Positions 1-9,272 of a DNA stretch of 64,000 bases are shown here, piece after piece. Origin of the DNA: Nocardia brasiliensis IFM 10847 (lineage in GTDB: Bacteria > Actinomycetota > Actinomycetes > Mycobacteriales > Mycobacteriaceae); the NCBI RefSeq assembly GCF_000710915.1, contig NZ_BAUA01000161.1, positions 1 through 64,000 on the forward strand, in the 5' to 3' direction. Each line of letters begins with the position of its first letter. Position 1 is the first letter of the stretch. The translations under genes and the position numbers were made by a program. The notes under the pieces are model-generated. The model made no database searches, was not told the origin of the DNA, and was given only the letters and a program-made list of their open reading frames with translations.

Positions 1-1
1 C

Positions 2-202
2 CTGGACTGGCTCGCCGACCGGCTGGCCGGGCAACCGGTGAGCGACGAGGGCGACAGCACGGTGTGGTCGGTCGCCGCGTCGCCGGCGGCGGCGCGCGGA
101 CTGCTGGAGATGATGGTGACCGCGGCCAAGGTCGCGCTCGGCCGCCCGCTGCGCCAGGAGAGTGCGGCGGCGGCCCCGATCGCCCCCGCGCGCGCCGCCT
201 GA
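2..202 (+). CDS. C-terminal fragment of a probable lipase-family protein
   Basis: An open frame enters from the left edge and stops at TGA 200-202, giving 66 residues. It starts with a segment of the type LDWLADRLAGQPV, which resembles the C-terminal end of actinobacterial secretory lipases, where a WLADRxxG helix closes the alpha/beta-hydrolase fold. It then continues with an Ala-rich tail containing RGLLEMMVTAAKVALGRPL. The catalytic part lies outside the window, so the lipase assignment rests on this short resemblance alone. The gene ends 59 bp before the chosen trmB start and could be its operon neighbour. Confidence 0.4.
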   Translation: MDWLADRLAGQPVSDEGDSTVWSVAASPAAARGLLEMMVTAAKVALGRPLRQESAAAAPIAPARAA

Positions 203-261
203 CCTCCTGCTCGCCGGCTTGCGCGCAGTCGATTGCCGCACCACTGGCCGGATGCTGGACA

Positions 262-1113
262 ATGGACGCCGTGAACGACGCCGCGAACCATACTGCCGAG
301 TCAGTTCCGGGCCCGCCGTCCACAGGATCGGCCCCGACTGAACCCACCCACCCCGTCGGCTCCGCCGTCGGCCGTCCCGTGGACCGTGGCCCCCGGAGCA
401 CCACCGGCTCCCGCCTGTACCCACGCGTGACCAGTTTCCGGTCGCGCCGTGGCGCGCTGACCGCGACCCAGCAGCAATCGTGGGACCGCATGTGGCCCAC
501 GATCGGGCGCGAGGTGGCCGACGAACCGCTCGACGCCGCCGCCTGGTTCGGCCGCGAAGCTCCCCTGGTCATCGAAATCGGTTGTGGCACCGGCACCGCC
601 ACCGCCGCCATGGCACAGGCCGAGCCGCACCTGAACCTGATCGGGATCGAGGTCTATCAGCCCGGCCTGGCGCAACTGGTGCAGCGGATCGAACGCGAGC
701 AGATCCCGAACATCAGGCTGCTGCGTGGCGACGCCGTGGACGTGCTGGAAAACATGGTTGCTGATGAGTCGCTGACGGGCGTCCGCGTTTTCTTTCCGGA
801 CCCGTGGCCGAAGGCCCGCCATCACAAACGCCGGCTCTTGCAGCCCGCCACATTCACGTTGATCGCGAATAAATTGAAATCCGGCGGTGTGTTGCATGTC
901 GCGACCGACCATGCCGGCTACGCCGAACATATTGCCGAGGTCGGCGCGCAAGAAGCCCAGCTCAGAGGCTTGAACGAGAGCGCGGGCGGGGTCAGCGCGG
1001 ACCATCGGGACAGCGCTCCGATCGGCTTCGAAAGGCCCGTCACGAAATTCGAAGGCAAGGCACATCGTGCGGGTAGCGCCATCACGGAGCTCATATGGGG
1101 GAAGATCGAATAA
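262..1113 (+). CDS. trmB: tRNA (guanine-N7-)-methyltransferase TrmB
   Basis: A 283-residue SAM-dependent enzyme that makes m7G46 in tRNA. Visible family signatures are the SAM-binding loop EIGCGTGT near residue 105 and the catalytic/tRNA-binding block FPDPWPKARHHKRR near residues 178-191. The C-terminal TKFEGKAHRAG ... LIWGKIE is also typical. The frame is open upstream to position 64, but ATG 262 is preferred because it matches the family length plus a disordered N-terminus rich in Pro, Thr and Ser; GTG 271 is an alternative. The TAA stop overlaps the next gene's ATG (TAATG), so trmB, the NYN gene and mmpL3 probably form one operon, as in mycobacteria. Confidence 0.95.
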   Translation: MDAVNDAANHTAESVPGPPSTGSAPTEPTHPVGSAVGRPVDRGPRSTTGSRLYPRVTSFRSRRGALTATQQQSWDRMWPTIGREVADEPLDAAAWFGREAPLVIEIGCGTGTATAAMAQAEPHLNLIGIEVYQPGLAQLVQRIEREQIPNIRLLRGDAVDVLENMVADESLTGVRVFFPDPWPKARHHKRRLLQPATFTLIANKLKSGGVLHVATDHAGYAEHIAEVGAQEAQLRGLNESAGGVSADHRDSAPIGFERPVTKFEGKAHRAGSAITELIWGKIE

Positions 1114-1841
1114 TGAGTGTCAGTGAGATGGCCCCCGAGGTGGTCGAAGTTGCCGGGGAGGTGCAGGGCACCGGATCCGAGGGTCTCGGTGGCGCGACGC
1201 CGGACGTGCGCCGGGTCCTGCTGGTGTGGGACGCCCCGAACCTCGACATGGGTCTCGGAGCCATCCTCGGTGGGCGGCCGACCGCCGCCTACCGGCCCCG
1301 GTTCGACGCGCTCGGCCGGTGGCTGCTGGCGCGCACCGCCGAACTGTCCGTCGGCGCGGTGCACCGGGTCGAACCGGAAGCGACCGTCTTCACCAATATC
1401 GCCCCCGGCACCGCCGACGTGGTGCGGCCGTGGGTGGAGGCGCTGCGCAACGTCGGCTACGCCGTCTTCGCGAAGCCGAAGATCGACGAGGACTCCGACG
1501 TCGACGCGGACATGCTGGCGCACATCGAACTGCGCAGTCGCGGTGCCGGATTGGCCGGCATCATGGTCGCCTCGGCCGACGGACAGGCGTTCCGGGAGCC
1601 GCTCGAGGAACTCGCCGCCGCCGGAATCCCTGTTCAGGTACTCGGGTTCCGCGAGCACGCGAGTTGGGCCGTCACATCCGATACCCTCGAGTTCATCGAT
1701 CTCGAGGACATCCCGGGCGTGTTCCGTGAACCGCTGCCCAGGGTCAGCCTCGACTCGCTGCCCGACGAGGGCGCCTGGCTGCAGCCGTTCCGGCCGCTGT
1801 CGGCGCTGCTCACCTCTCGCCCCGCGCAAGGAGTCGCTTAA
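1113..1841 (+). CDS. NYN-domain (PIN-like RNase fold) protein, Rv0207c-like
   Basis: A 242-residue protein with a NYN domain, a PIN-like fold usually associated with metal-dependent ribonucleases. The first acidic motif VWDAPNLDMG sits near residues 38-47, a second acidic patch EDSDVDADML near 130, and SADGQAF near 155, so the expected Asp residues are present. ATG 1113 overlaps the trmB stop and has a purine-rich GGGGGAAG upstream; an in-frame ATG at 1095 is the alternative. The position between trmB and mmpL3 matches Rv0207c of M. tuberculosis. The RNA substrate is unknown. Confidence 0.85.
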   Translation: MSVSEMAPEVVEVAGEVQGTGSEGLGGATPDVRRVLLVWDAPNLDMGLGAILGGRPTAAYRPRFDALGRWLLARTAELSVGAVHRVEPEATVFTNIAPGTADVVRPWVEALRNVGYAVFAKPKIDEDSDVDADMLAHIELRSRGAGLAGIMVASADGQAFREPLEELAAAGIPVQVLGFREHASWAVTSDTLEFIDLEDIPGVFREPLPRVSLDSLPDEGAWLQPFRPLSALLTSRPAQGVA

Positions 1842-4800
1842 GTGTTCACACGCTGGGGCGATCTGGTCTACAAACTGCGCTTCGGCGTGGTCGGTGTCGT
1901 CGCGGCCGCGCTGTTGGCGCTGGGCGGGTACGGCCTCGGTCTGGGCAGCCACCTCAGCTCCAGCGGGTGGGACGACCCGACGTCGGAATCCTCCCAGGGC
2001 GCCAAGATCGCCGATGCGGCGTTCGGCCGCGATCACACCAGCGACGTGATCGTGCTGTACACCGCGCCCGAGGGCAAGACGATCGATGATCCCGAGTTCA
2101 AGGCGAAGGTGCTCGACAGCCTGAACAGCCTGCCGAAGAAGTACCCGGAGATCACCAAGGTCAACGGCGCCTACTGGCAGACCGAGACCGGCCCCGCCTC
2201 CCCGCTCACCTTCGGTTCGAAGGACAAGAAGTACACGTTCGCGTCGTTGGCCATCAAGGGCGACAACGACACCGAGATGTTGAACAACTTCCGCAAGGTC
2301 AAGAACGTCTTCGACGTTCCGGGCGTCACGGTGCAGGTCGCGGGGCTGCAGGCGGTCGCGGGCACGCTGAACGACACCATGGCCGAAGACCAGCACCGGA
2401 TGGAGATCCTGGCCATCCCCGCGGTCGCGGTACTGCTGTTCTTCATCTTCGGCGGCTTGATCGCGGCCGGGCTGCCGCTGATCGTCGGTGGTCTGACCGT
2501 GATCGGCGCGCAGGGCATCGTACTGTTCATCACCAGGTTCACCGAGGTGAATTCGTTCGTCGCGCCGGTCGTTTCGATGATCGGCCTGGGCCTGGCGATC
2601 GACTACGGCCTGTTCATCGTGAGCCGGTTCCGCGAGGAACTAGCCGAGGGCTACAGCACCTCCGCCGCGGTCCGCCGGTCGGTGATGACCGCGGGCCGCA
2701 CCGTCGTGTTCTCCGCGACAATGATCATCGCCAGCCTCGGCGGCATGCTGCTGTTCCCGCAGGGCTTCCTCAAGTCGATCGCCTACGGCTCCATCGCGAC
2801 GGTCTCGCTCGCCGCGCTGACCTCCATCACCATCCTGCCCGCGATGCTCGGCGTCCTCGGGCCGCGGGTGGACGCGTTGGGGCTCAAGCGGTTCCGCAAG
2901 ACCAAGACCGCCGAGGAAGTAGAGAACGGCTTCTGGGGCAAGTGCACCCGCTGGGTGATGCGGCATCCGCTCAAGATCGCCATCCCGATCTGCATCCTGC
3001 TGCTCCTGCTGATCATCCCGGTGAAGAACCTCGCCTTCGGCGGCATCAACGAGCGGTACCTGCCGCCGGACAACTCGACCCGGCTCGCGCAGGCGAAATT
3101 CGACTCGATCTTCCCGCTGCGCAAGTCCGACCCGATCCAGCTGGTGTTCGTCTCGGACAACAGCAACGAGGTCGGCAAGGCGTGGGCCGAAGCCAAGCAG
3201 GCCCCCGGGCTCGCGGGCACCTTCGAGGTGCCGTCGCGTTCCAACACCGATCCGAACGTCTACCGCACCAGCGCGACGCTCGCCGACTCGGAGAACGCCG
3301 ACCCGACGATCGAGTACCTGCGCTCGATCAACGTGCCCGACGGCGTGACCATGTACGTCGGCGGGCAGCCGGTCATCCAGAAGGACAGCATCGACGCGCT
3401 GCTCGATCGCATGCCGCTGATGATCGCGTTGGTGCTGTTCGTCACCACGCTGCTGATGTTCCTGACCTTCGGCTCCCTGGTGCTGCCGATCAAGGCCGCG
3501 TTGATGAGCGCGCTCGGTCTCGGTTCCACGCTCGGCATCCTGACCTGGATATTCGTCGACGGGCACGGCGCGCGGCTGCTGAACTTCACGCCGCAGCCGA
3601 TCATGTCGCCGGTGCTCGTGCTGATCATCGCGGTGATCTACGGCCTCTCGACCGACTACGAGGTCTTCCTGCTCTCCCGCATGGTCGAGGCGCGCACCCA
3701 AGGCGCGTCCACTACCGAGGCGGTCCGCATCGGTACCGCACAGACCGGGCGGATCATCACCGCGGCCGCCCTGATCCTGCTCGTGGTCACCGGCGCGTTC
3801 GCGTTCTCCGACCTGGTGATGATGCAGTACCTCGCGTACGGCATGATCGCCGCGCTCTTCATCGACGCCACCATTCTGCGCATGCTGCTGGTACCCGCCA
3901 CCATGAAGCTGCTCGGCGACGACTGCTGGTGGGCGCCGGCCTGGATGAAGAAGATCCAGCAGAAGATCGGGCTCGGCGAGCCCATCCTCGACGACGAGCG
4001 GCCCGGCGGCGGCGAGGTCGTCGACCTGGTGAAGACCACACCGATCACCGACCCGGTCACCATGCAGATCCCCGCCGTGGCCGACCCCAACAAGCCGCGC
4101 AAGCCGCGCAGACCGCGCACGGTGGAGGAGATCGAGGCCGAGGCGCCGACCAAGCACCTCGACAAGATCAAGCCCGTCGCCCCGAAGCCGCCGCAGGCCT
4201 CGCCCGCGCCGCCGCCGCTCGACCCGACGCGGCAGCGGCCGATCCCGCCCGCCGGTTTCCTGTCGGACCCGAACATGCCGCGCCCGACCGGATATGCGGC
4301 GACCCCGCCGGAACCGATCACGCCGCGGGTCAGCCCGCCGACCACGAGCAGACCGGATTCGGCTGCGGCACGCCCGTTTTCGTCCATCCCGCACGACCCC
4401 ACCGGCCCCCGGCCCACGCCGCCACCGGCGCCCCGGACGGAAACGTCCGCCGGCGCCCCGTTCTCGGCGTTCGAGTCCCCCGCGGCGAACACCTTCGAGC
4501 CGCCCGCCCCGGCCCCCTTCGAGCCACCGGCCGCGACCCCGGAGGGCGCCCGGCGTCCCGAGGCGAAATTCGAGCCGACGCAGCCCACGCCGTCCGTAGC
4601 ACCCTTCGCCGGCGCGGACCCGCGGCCGTCCATGCCGCTGCCCAGGTTCGTCGATCGCAATGCGACACCGGATGATTCGGCCGATCGGTCGGCCCAGCAC
4701 GGAGCGCCGGAGGTCGCGGCCGAACCCGACGATCCGAACCGCAACAGCATCGAGAACTGGATGGCCGAACTGCGCTCCTCACGGCGCGGCGGTAAGGCGC

Positions 4801-4889
4801 CCGGCAAAGCCGAGGAGGGCCGTCATTCCGGTGGCGACGGCCGCACCGTCAGCGTGAACGAACTGTTGCGCCGCCGCGACACCGAATAG
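1842..4889 (+). CDS. mmpL3: MmpL3-type RND transporter (trehalose monomycolate export)
   Basis: A 1015-residue member of the MMPL branch of the RND superfamily, expected to move trehalose monomycolate across the inner membrane for mycolate outer-membrane assembly. Both proton-relay Asp-Tyr pairs are visible: LAIDYGLFIVSRF near residues 253-254 and LSTDYEVFLLSRM near 605-606. Two periplasmic porter domains lie between the helices. After the last helix, from about residue 705, comes a long Pro-rich cytoplasmic tail of roughly 300 residues, which accounts for the length. The GTG start is directly adjacent to the preceding TAA. A strong terminator follows. The function is an inference from family and operon position. 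Confidence 0.95.
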   Translation: MFTRWGDLVYKLRFGVVGVVAAALLALGGYGLGLGSHLSSSGWDDPTSESSQGAKIADAAFGRDHTSDVIVLYTAPEGKTIDDPEFKAKVLDSLNSLPKKYPEITKVNGAYWQTETGPASPLTFGSKDKKYTFASLAIKGDNDTEMLNNFRKVKNVFDVPGVTVQVAGLQAVAGTLNDTMAEDQHRMEILAIPAVAVLLFFIFGGLIAAGLPLIVGGLTVIGAQGIVLFITRFTEVNSFVAPVVSMIGLGLAIDYGLFIVSRFREELAEGYSTSAAVRRSVMTAGRTVVFSATMIIASLGGMLLFPQGFLKSIAYGSIATVSLAALTSITILPAMLGVLGPRVDALGLKRFRKTKTAEEVENGFWGKCTRWVMRHPLKIAIPICILLLLLIIPVKNLAFGGINERYLPPDNSTRLAQAKFDSIFPLRKSDPIQLVFVSDNSNEVGKAWAEAKQAPGLAGTFEVPSRSNTDPNVYRTSATLADSENADPTIEYLRSINVPDGVTMYVGGQPVIQKDSIDALLDRMPLMIALVLFVTTLLMFLTFGSLVLPIKAALMSALGLGSTLGILTWIFVDGHGARLLNFTPQPIMSPVLVLIIAVIYGLSTDYEVFLLSRMVEARTQGASTTEAVRIGTAQTGRIITAAALILLVVTGAFAFSDLVMMQYLAYGMIAALFIDATILRMLLVPATMKLLGDDCWWAPAWMKKIQQKIGLGEPILDDERPGGGEVVDLVKTTPITDPVTMQIPAVADPNKPRKPRRPRTVEEIEAEAPTKHLDKIKPVAPKPPQASPAPPPLDPTRQRPIPPAGFLSDPNMPRPTGYAATPPEPITPRVSPPTTSRPDSAAARPFSSIPHDPTGPRPTPPPAPRTETSAGAPFSAFESPAANTFEPPAPAPFEPPAATPEGARRPEAKFEPTQPTPSVAPFAGADPRPSMPLPRFVDRNATPDDSADRSAQHGAPEVAAEPDDPNRNSIENWMAELRSSRRGGKAPGKAEEGRHSGGDGRTVSVNELLRRRDTE

Positions 4890-4898
4890 CGACACCCG

Positions 4899-4944
4899 AA
4901 AGAACCGCCCCCGCGCCGTATCTCGGTGCGGGGGCGGTTCTTTT
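4899..4944. terminator. Bidirectional intrinsic terminator between mmpL3 and the DUF2339 gene
   Basis: A perfect 16-bp stem (4899-4914 with 4928-4943) begins AAAGAACCGCCCCC and ends GGTTCTTTT. The A-run on one side and T-run on the other let it work for both convergent genes. Confidence 0.9.
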
Positions 4945-4951
4945 CGGCCGG

Positions 4952-7276
4952 TCAGTCCGCCGACGGCGGCGTGGCCGCGGCCTCCGCGAAGGCCCGTGCG
5001 TACCTGGTGCCGACGACCAGGAGCAGGACGCCCACCACGAGGAAGGCCGCCACCCGCACCAAACCGTCCAAAGTAGCCAGGTCGAACAGGAACAGCTTGG
5101 CCAGTGCGGCGACGGTGACCAGCAGACCGGAACCGAGAGCGAGTTTCGCTACGGCGGAAGCTTTTCCGAGGTTGCGCAGCCCGTAGAACAGGGACGCGGT
5201 CGCGCCCGCCATCCACAGGATCGTCGCCGCGCTGTGCCCGATCACGAAGCCGTCGTCCGCGCCGGTCGCGACGGCGATCGACACCGCCGCGGCGGTCACC
5301 GAATACAGTCCCGCGATACCGGCCACGATCCACTGCAACTCGGCGGTGTTCCGCAGGGCCGGTACGGTGCGCGCGCACCACACCCCCACCGCCACGACGG
5401 CCATCAAGAGCACCGCGGCGAGCGCCGTCGCGAAGTTCAGGCTCTGCTCCGAGCGATGCTGCGCGGCAAGAATTTCCGGGCTCGCGATGTTCAGGAACGC
5501 GAGGGCGCCCAGCGCCGCGAAGGCGGCGCCGAGACCGGCCGCGACACCACAGCGGCGCTGTCCGGCCACACCGAGGAAGCCCAGTGCCACCAGGAACCAC
5601 GCGATCGGCAAGGTGCGGGCATCGGTGACGGCGACGCAGACCTCCAGTAGTGCGATCGATCCGGCGATCGCCGCGACCGTTGCGGTGTGACCCGGAATCT
5701 GCACCAGCGCCGCGTTTTTCGGCACCCGGGCGGTGGCCGCAACGAGGAGCAGCACCGTCGCGCAGACCGCGGCGATCAGCGTCGCGATCGGACGATCGAA
5801 CTTGTACATCCCCGGCGCGGTCAGCAGCGGGACGGTCGCGATGGCGAGCGTCAGCGAGGCGGTGATATCGGTCGGCCGCCGCCGGACCACCAGGATGGTC
5901 CCGGCCAGCCCGACCGCCGCCACCGCCACCGCCACGACCAGCAGGCGCAGCCGATCGTCGGACGTGTCGAGCAACGCACCGGCGACGGCGACGAACGTGG
6001 CCAGCGCCGCGGGCAGCGTCCGCACCACGTGCAGATACGGCCAGTCCCGCAGCATCTGCACCGGCAGGCAGGCCAGCTGCAACACGATCAAGAAGGCGAG
6101 CAGCACCAGTTCGGTGGTCAACACGGGTGACAGCACCGCGGCGCCGAGTACCACCAGGACCGCCAGCGGCTGCGACTGCCACCGCATCGCCAATGCCACC
6201 CCGATGGCGGCGACGCCGAGTGCCACCGCGAACCCGAGCACCGGGTGCAGCCAGTGATAGATCGCGGTCACCGCGACGACATCGAGGTACGCGCCCGCGA
6301 TACCGGTGGCCGCCAACGCGATACCGCCGACCCGGCCACCCGGCCGATCGAACACCCGCATGCCCGCCGCCACCAGCGCGGCCGAGAACGCCGCGCCCGC
6401 AACCACTCTGGGCACCGGGCCGAAGAACCCGGCCTGCGCGGCCAGCACCAGCAGCATCACCACGCCGATCAACGTGACGCCCACCCCCGCCACCGCCAGC
6501 AGCTTGCTGATCAACCCGTCCCGCTGCCACCACGGCGTATGCGGCACCGGCGGCCCGGCCCGCGGCGGCACCGGCGGCCGCATCCCCGGACCGGGCATCC
6601 CGCGCACCGGCATCGGCGGACGCCCACCCCAACCTGCCCCACCCTGCGGACCGTACATCGGCCCGTACGGCGGCGGCATCGCCCCGGAACCTGCTGCCGC
6701 CCAAGCCCCTTCAGGCCTCGCCGGAACATTCGGCAGCTGCGCTGCCGTCGGCGCGACCGCGGCGGCGCCCGCCTGGGCACCCAGACCCGGCGCACCGGCA
6801 GCTGAGGCGGAAGCCGTGCTCGGATGCGCCGAACCAGCTCCCGGAACCCGATCCGGTGCCGGACCCACCGCCGCGCCGGGTGTCGCGCCCGCTGCGGCAG
6901 TAGACACCGCCGACGTATCCGCGCCATGCGCAGTCGTACCGGCCGCTACGCCAGGAGCTCGACCTGCCGCGAAGTCCTGTCCATGTGCCGTCGCCGCAGC
7001 GCCGGGAACCTGCCCCGGCCAGGCAGCCGGCACCGCACCCGGAGTCGCTGCCGACGCGGGCGGTACCCGGCCCGCTTCCGGCGCGGTCGCAGTTGCGGCA
7101 GCCGCCGCGGGCGAGTCCCGTTCGGGGTCTGAAACCCCCTGCGCCCCAGCAGAACCTGTCACTACCTGAGTACGCAACAGCTCCAGGTCCCGCCCGAGCA
7201 CACCCATCTGCGTCCCCAACGCAGCGAATTCCCCCGAAAGGCGCGAGATCAGCGCCGGATCGATAGATGTGGTCAT
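4952..7276 (-). CDS. DUF2339 multi-spanning membrane protein
   Basis: A 774-residue protein. Residues 1-40 form a short amphipathic helix region (SRLSGEFAALGTQMGVLGRDLELL). Residues 45-235 are a low-complexity Ala/Pro/Gly segment, probably disordered and cytoplasmic. After the basic patch WWQRDG come about 16-18 closely spaced hydrophobic helices to the C-terminus. This order (coiled coil, Pro-rich linker, many helices) is the DUF2339 family architecture; its biochemical role is not known. It converges on mmpL3 across a shared terminator. No catalytic motif is visible. Confidence 0.8.
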   Translation of the reverse strand: MTTSIDPALISRLSGEFAALGTQMGVLGRDLELLRTQVVTGSAGAQGVSDPERDSPAAAAATATAPEAGRVPPASAATPGAVPAAWPGQVPGAAATAHGQDFAAGRAPGVAAGTTAHGADTSAVSTAAAGATPGAAVGPAPDRVPGAGSAHPSTASASAAGAPGLGAQAGAAAVAPTAAQLPNVPARPEGAWAAAGSGAMPPPYGPMYGPQGGAGWGGRPPMPVRGMPGPGMRPPVPPRAGPPVPHTPWWQRDGLISKLLAVAGVGVTLIGVVMLLVLAAQAGFFGPVPRVVAGAAFSAALVAAGMRVFDRPGGRVGGIALAATGIAGAYLDVVAVTAIYHWLHPVLGFAVALGVAAIGVALAMRWQSQPLAVLVVLGAAVLSPVLTTELVLLAFLIVLQLACLPVQMLRDWPYLHVVRTLPAALATFVAVAGALLDTSDDRLRLLVVAVAVAAVGLAGTILVVRRRPTDITASLTLAIATVPLLTAPGMYKFDRPIATLIAAVCATVLLLVAATARVPKNAALVQIPGHTATVAAIAGSIALLEVCVAVTDARTLPIAWFLVALGFLGVAGQRRCGVAAGLGAAFAALGALAFLNIASPEILAAQHRSEQSLNFATALAAVLLMAVVAVGVWCARTVPALRNTAELQWIVAGIAGLYSVTAAAVSIAVATGADDGFVIGHSAATILWMAGATASLFYGLRNLGKASAVAKLALGSGLLVTVAALAKLFLFDLATLDGLVRVAAFLVVGVLLLVVGTRYARAFAEAAATPPSAD

Positions 7277-7557
7277 GCACCCATGCTGACCCCCACCCGC
7301 CCCCGAAACATGAGTAGTAACCCCTGCTGACCACCCGAGATCTACCCGACCCGAACCCGCCTGCCGGGACTACCGACCTTTACCCCACCGCGTCGGGTGC
7401 AGGATTTGTGCGTTCCGGCGGCTGCCGGGTGGAAGTTTTTCGTGTGGTGATGTCCGAGACGAGCGGAAAAGCGCGGCGACTCGGCTAGGCGGCGACTTCG
7501 TAGGGGACTGGCTCGAATACTCGGTGTCTGCTCGTAAATCGAGGAAGGACAACAACA

Positions 7558-8592
7558 TTGAGTGAGACGACGGCGGGCGACGGGGTTACGGTGTCGGCGG
7601 GGTTCGTACCGGTGATCGATCTGTCGGACCGGCACAGCGCCGACAGACGTGGGGACATCGCGCGGGCGATCGGACAAGCCTGTGCGAGTTCGGGATTCTT
7701 CACCATCGTGGGGCATGGGGTTCCGGCGGAGCTCGTGGCACGGATGTGCGCGACGAACAGGGAGTTCTTCGAGCTGCCCGATGCGCTGAAGGATTCGGTC
7801 GCGCATCGGCCCGGGGTGTCCGGCTTCCGGCGGCTGGCGGGTGCGACCGCGCACAGCCTGGACCAGCAGTCACCACCGGACCTGTGCGAAGTCTTCTCGG
7901 CGCATGTGACGGGTGATTTGAGCGAGGAGGAACGCGCGGGTCTCGGCGACTATTGGGCGTCCTGGAAATTGGCCAATATCTGGCCCGCCGTGCCCGCGAA
8001 TTTCGCGGACACCTGGCATGAATACATGGCGGCCCTCACTGGTTTGGCGGCCGATCTCATGCGATTGTTCGCTCTGGCACTGGAATTGCCGGAAAATTTC
8101 TTCGACGACATCTTCGCTCGCCACGTCTCGTCGGTGGCCGTCAACTACTACTTCCCGCAACGCGCAGCGCCGCTGCCCGGACAGTTGCGCCGGGGCGCGC
8201 ACACCGATTGGGGCAGTCTCACGATCCTCTATCAAGACACCGCCGTCGGCGGGCTTCAGGTGCGCCACGGTGACGGCGAATGGCAGGACGTCCCGGCTGT
8301 GCCCGGCGGCTTCATCGTCAACATCGGCGATCTGATGGCCCTGTGGACGGCGAACCGCTGGGTCTCCACCCTGCACCGGGTGGTCAACCCGCCGCAGGGG
8401 ACGATGTTCTCGCGCCTGTCGATCCCGTTCTTCTATCTCCCCGACCACGACGCGTCGATTGATCCGATCGGCGCCTTCGCCGACCGGGACGCGCCGCAGC
8501 GGTTCGGTGCCGACACTGCCGGGCAATGGATCTCACGGAAGATGCAGAAGACGTTCGCGGCCGACCCGCAGCACTATCGCGCGGCCGACTAG
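7558..8592 (+). CDS. 2-oxoglutarate/Fe(II)-dependent oxygenase, isopenicillin-N-synthase-like
   Basis: A 344-residue non-heme iron oxygenase of the DIOX_N plus 2OG-FeII_Oxy type. The iron ligands are visible as HTDWG (H215, D217) and the distal His in LHRVVN near 273; the 2-oxoglutarate-binding RxS is RLSIPFF. The N-terminal region has FFTIVGHGVP, typical of the family. The start is TTG 7558, chosen because GAGGAAGGA lies at the right distance upstream. It stands alone between divergent DUF2339 and convergent genes, so the substrate cannot be inferred; a pathway tailoring role or a catabolic hydroxylation are both possible. Confidence 0.85.
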   Translation: MSETTAGDGVTVSAGFVPVIDLSDRHSADRRGDIARAIGQACASSGFFTIVGHGVPAELVARMCATNREFFELPDALKDSVAHRPGVSGFRRLAGATAHSLDQQSPPDLCEVFSAHVTGDLSEEERAGLGDYWASWKLANIWPAVPANFADTWHEYMAALTGLAADLMRLFALALELPENFFDDIFARHVSSVAVNYYFPQRAAPLPGQLRRGAHTDWGSLTILYQDTAVGGLQVRHGDGEWQDVPAVPGGFIVNIGDLMALWTANRWVSTLHRVVNPPQGTMFSRLSIPFFYLPDHDASIDPIGAFADRDAPQRFGADTAGQWISRKMQKTFAADPQHYRAAD

Positions 8593-8660
8593 GACCCTTG
8601 CCTGCGTCAGCCGACCCCGGTGCGGATCTGTGGCTACGGGGGCCGGTCTCGGGCAGACGG

Positions 8661-9125
8661 TCAGGAGTGGCGGATGGTCACCCGCTGAACGGCCTCGAGC
8701 ACCGCGGCGCGCGGCGGCATCCGGAGCACACCGGGTGCCGGTTCGCCTGCCCAATGCCAGCCGCGCGCGCTATCACCGGTGGGCACCATGATGTGGTGCC
8801 CACCGGGCAGCACGGTGACCTGGTGGTCGGCCAGGTATCGGCGCACCGGCACTTCGACGGGACGGGCCGGGCTCGGCGGTGCGACGAGAAAGATCCAGGT
8901 GTGTTCGCCGGGATCGGCGATCACGGGCGCCGCGTAGGTGCGCTCGAGCGCGGCGAGCACGGTGCGCCCCAGCTCCGGCGGCATCGCGACGGCGCCGAGG
9001 ACCGAGCCGGTGGTCACCATCGGTCGTCCGCCGAGTAGTTGCACCGGCAGCCCGTACAAATGGCGCAGCCGCTGCGCGATCTCGTGGGTTGAATGACAAC
9101 GCTCGGTGTTCGGCACGATGTTCAT
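8661..9125 (-). CDS. Hypothetical protein, divergent partner of an XRE regulator
   Basis: A 154-residue soluble protein, start ATG with AAGGGCGGCGGCA upstream. It has no signal peptide or membrane helix. The conserved-looking parts are GLPVQLLGGRPMV, the segment PVRRYLADHQVTVLPGGHHIMVP, and a Pro-rich end. The order LPGGHHIMVPTG ... GWHW ... MPP loosely recalls the end of the bifunctional primase/polymerase fold, but I would not rely on that. It is transcribed away from the XRE gene at 9273, a pairing common in actinomycetes, so the two probably share control. Confidence 0.6.
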   Translation of the reverse strand: MNIVPNTERCHSTHEIAQRLRHLYGLPVQLLGGRPMVTTGSVLGAVAMPPELGRTVLAALERTYAAPVIADPGEHTWIFLVAPPSPARPVEVPVRRYLADHQVTVLPGGHHIMVPTGDSARGWHWAGEPAPGVLRMPPRAAVLEAVQRVTIRHS

Positions 9126-9272
9126 TGCCGCCGCCCTTTGCTATGAAAGTTGCAGAAAGGCAACGATAATCCACGCGCCGACAAACGAGTCGTACGTAAT
9201 GTCCCACTTCGGCCGAACACTGTGACTTAGCGTCGTACCCTGAAACCCAGATTTAACAAAGGAATTGGGTCC

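Noticed and set aside
2640..4700. A 686-codon open frame on the minus strand inside mmpL3
   Set aside because: It has the Arg/Gly/Asp-rich composition of a shadow frame in GC-rich DNA and runs opposite to a well-supported gene.
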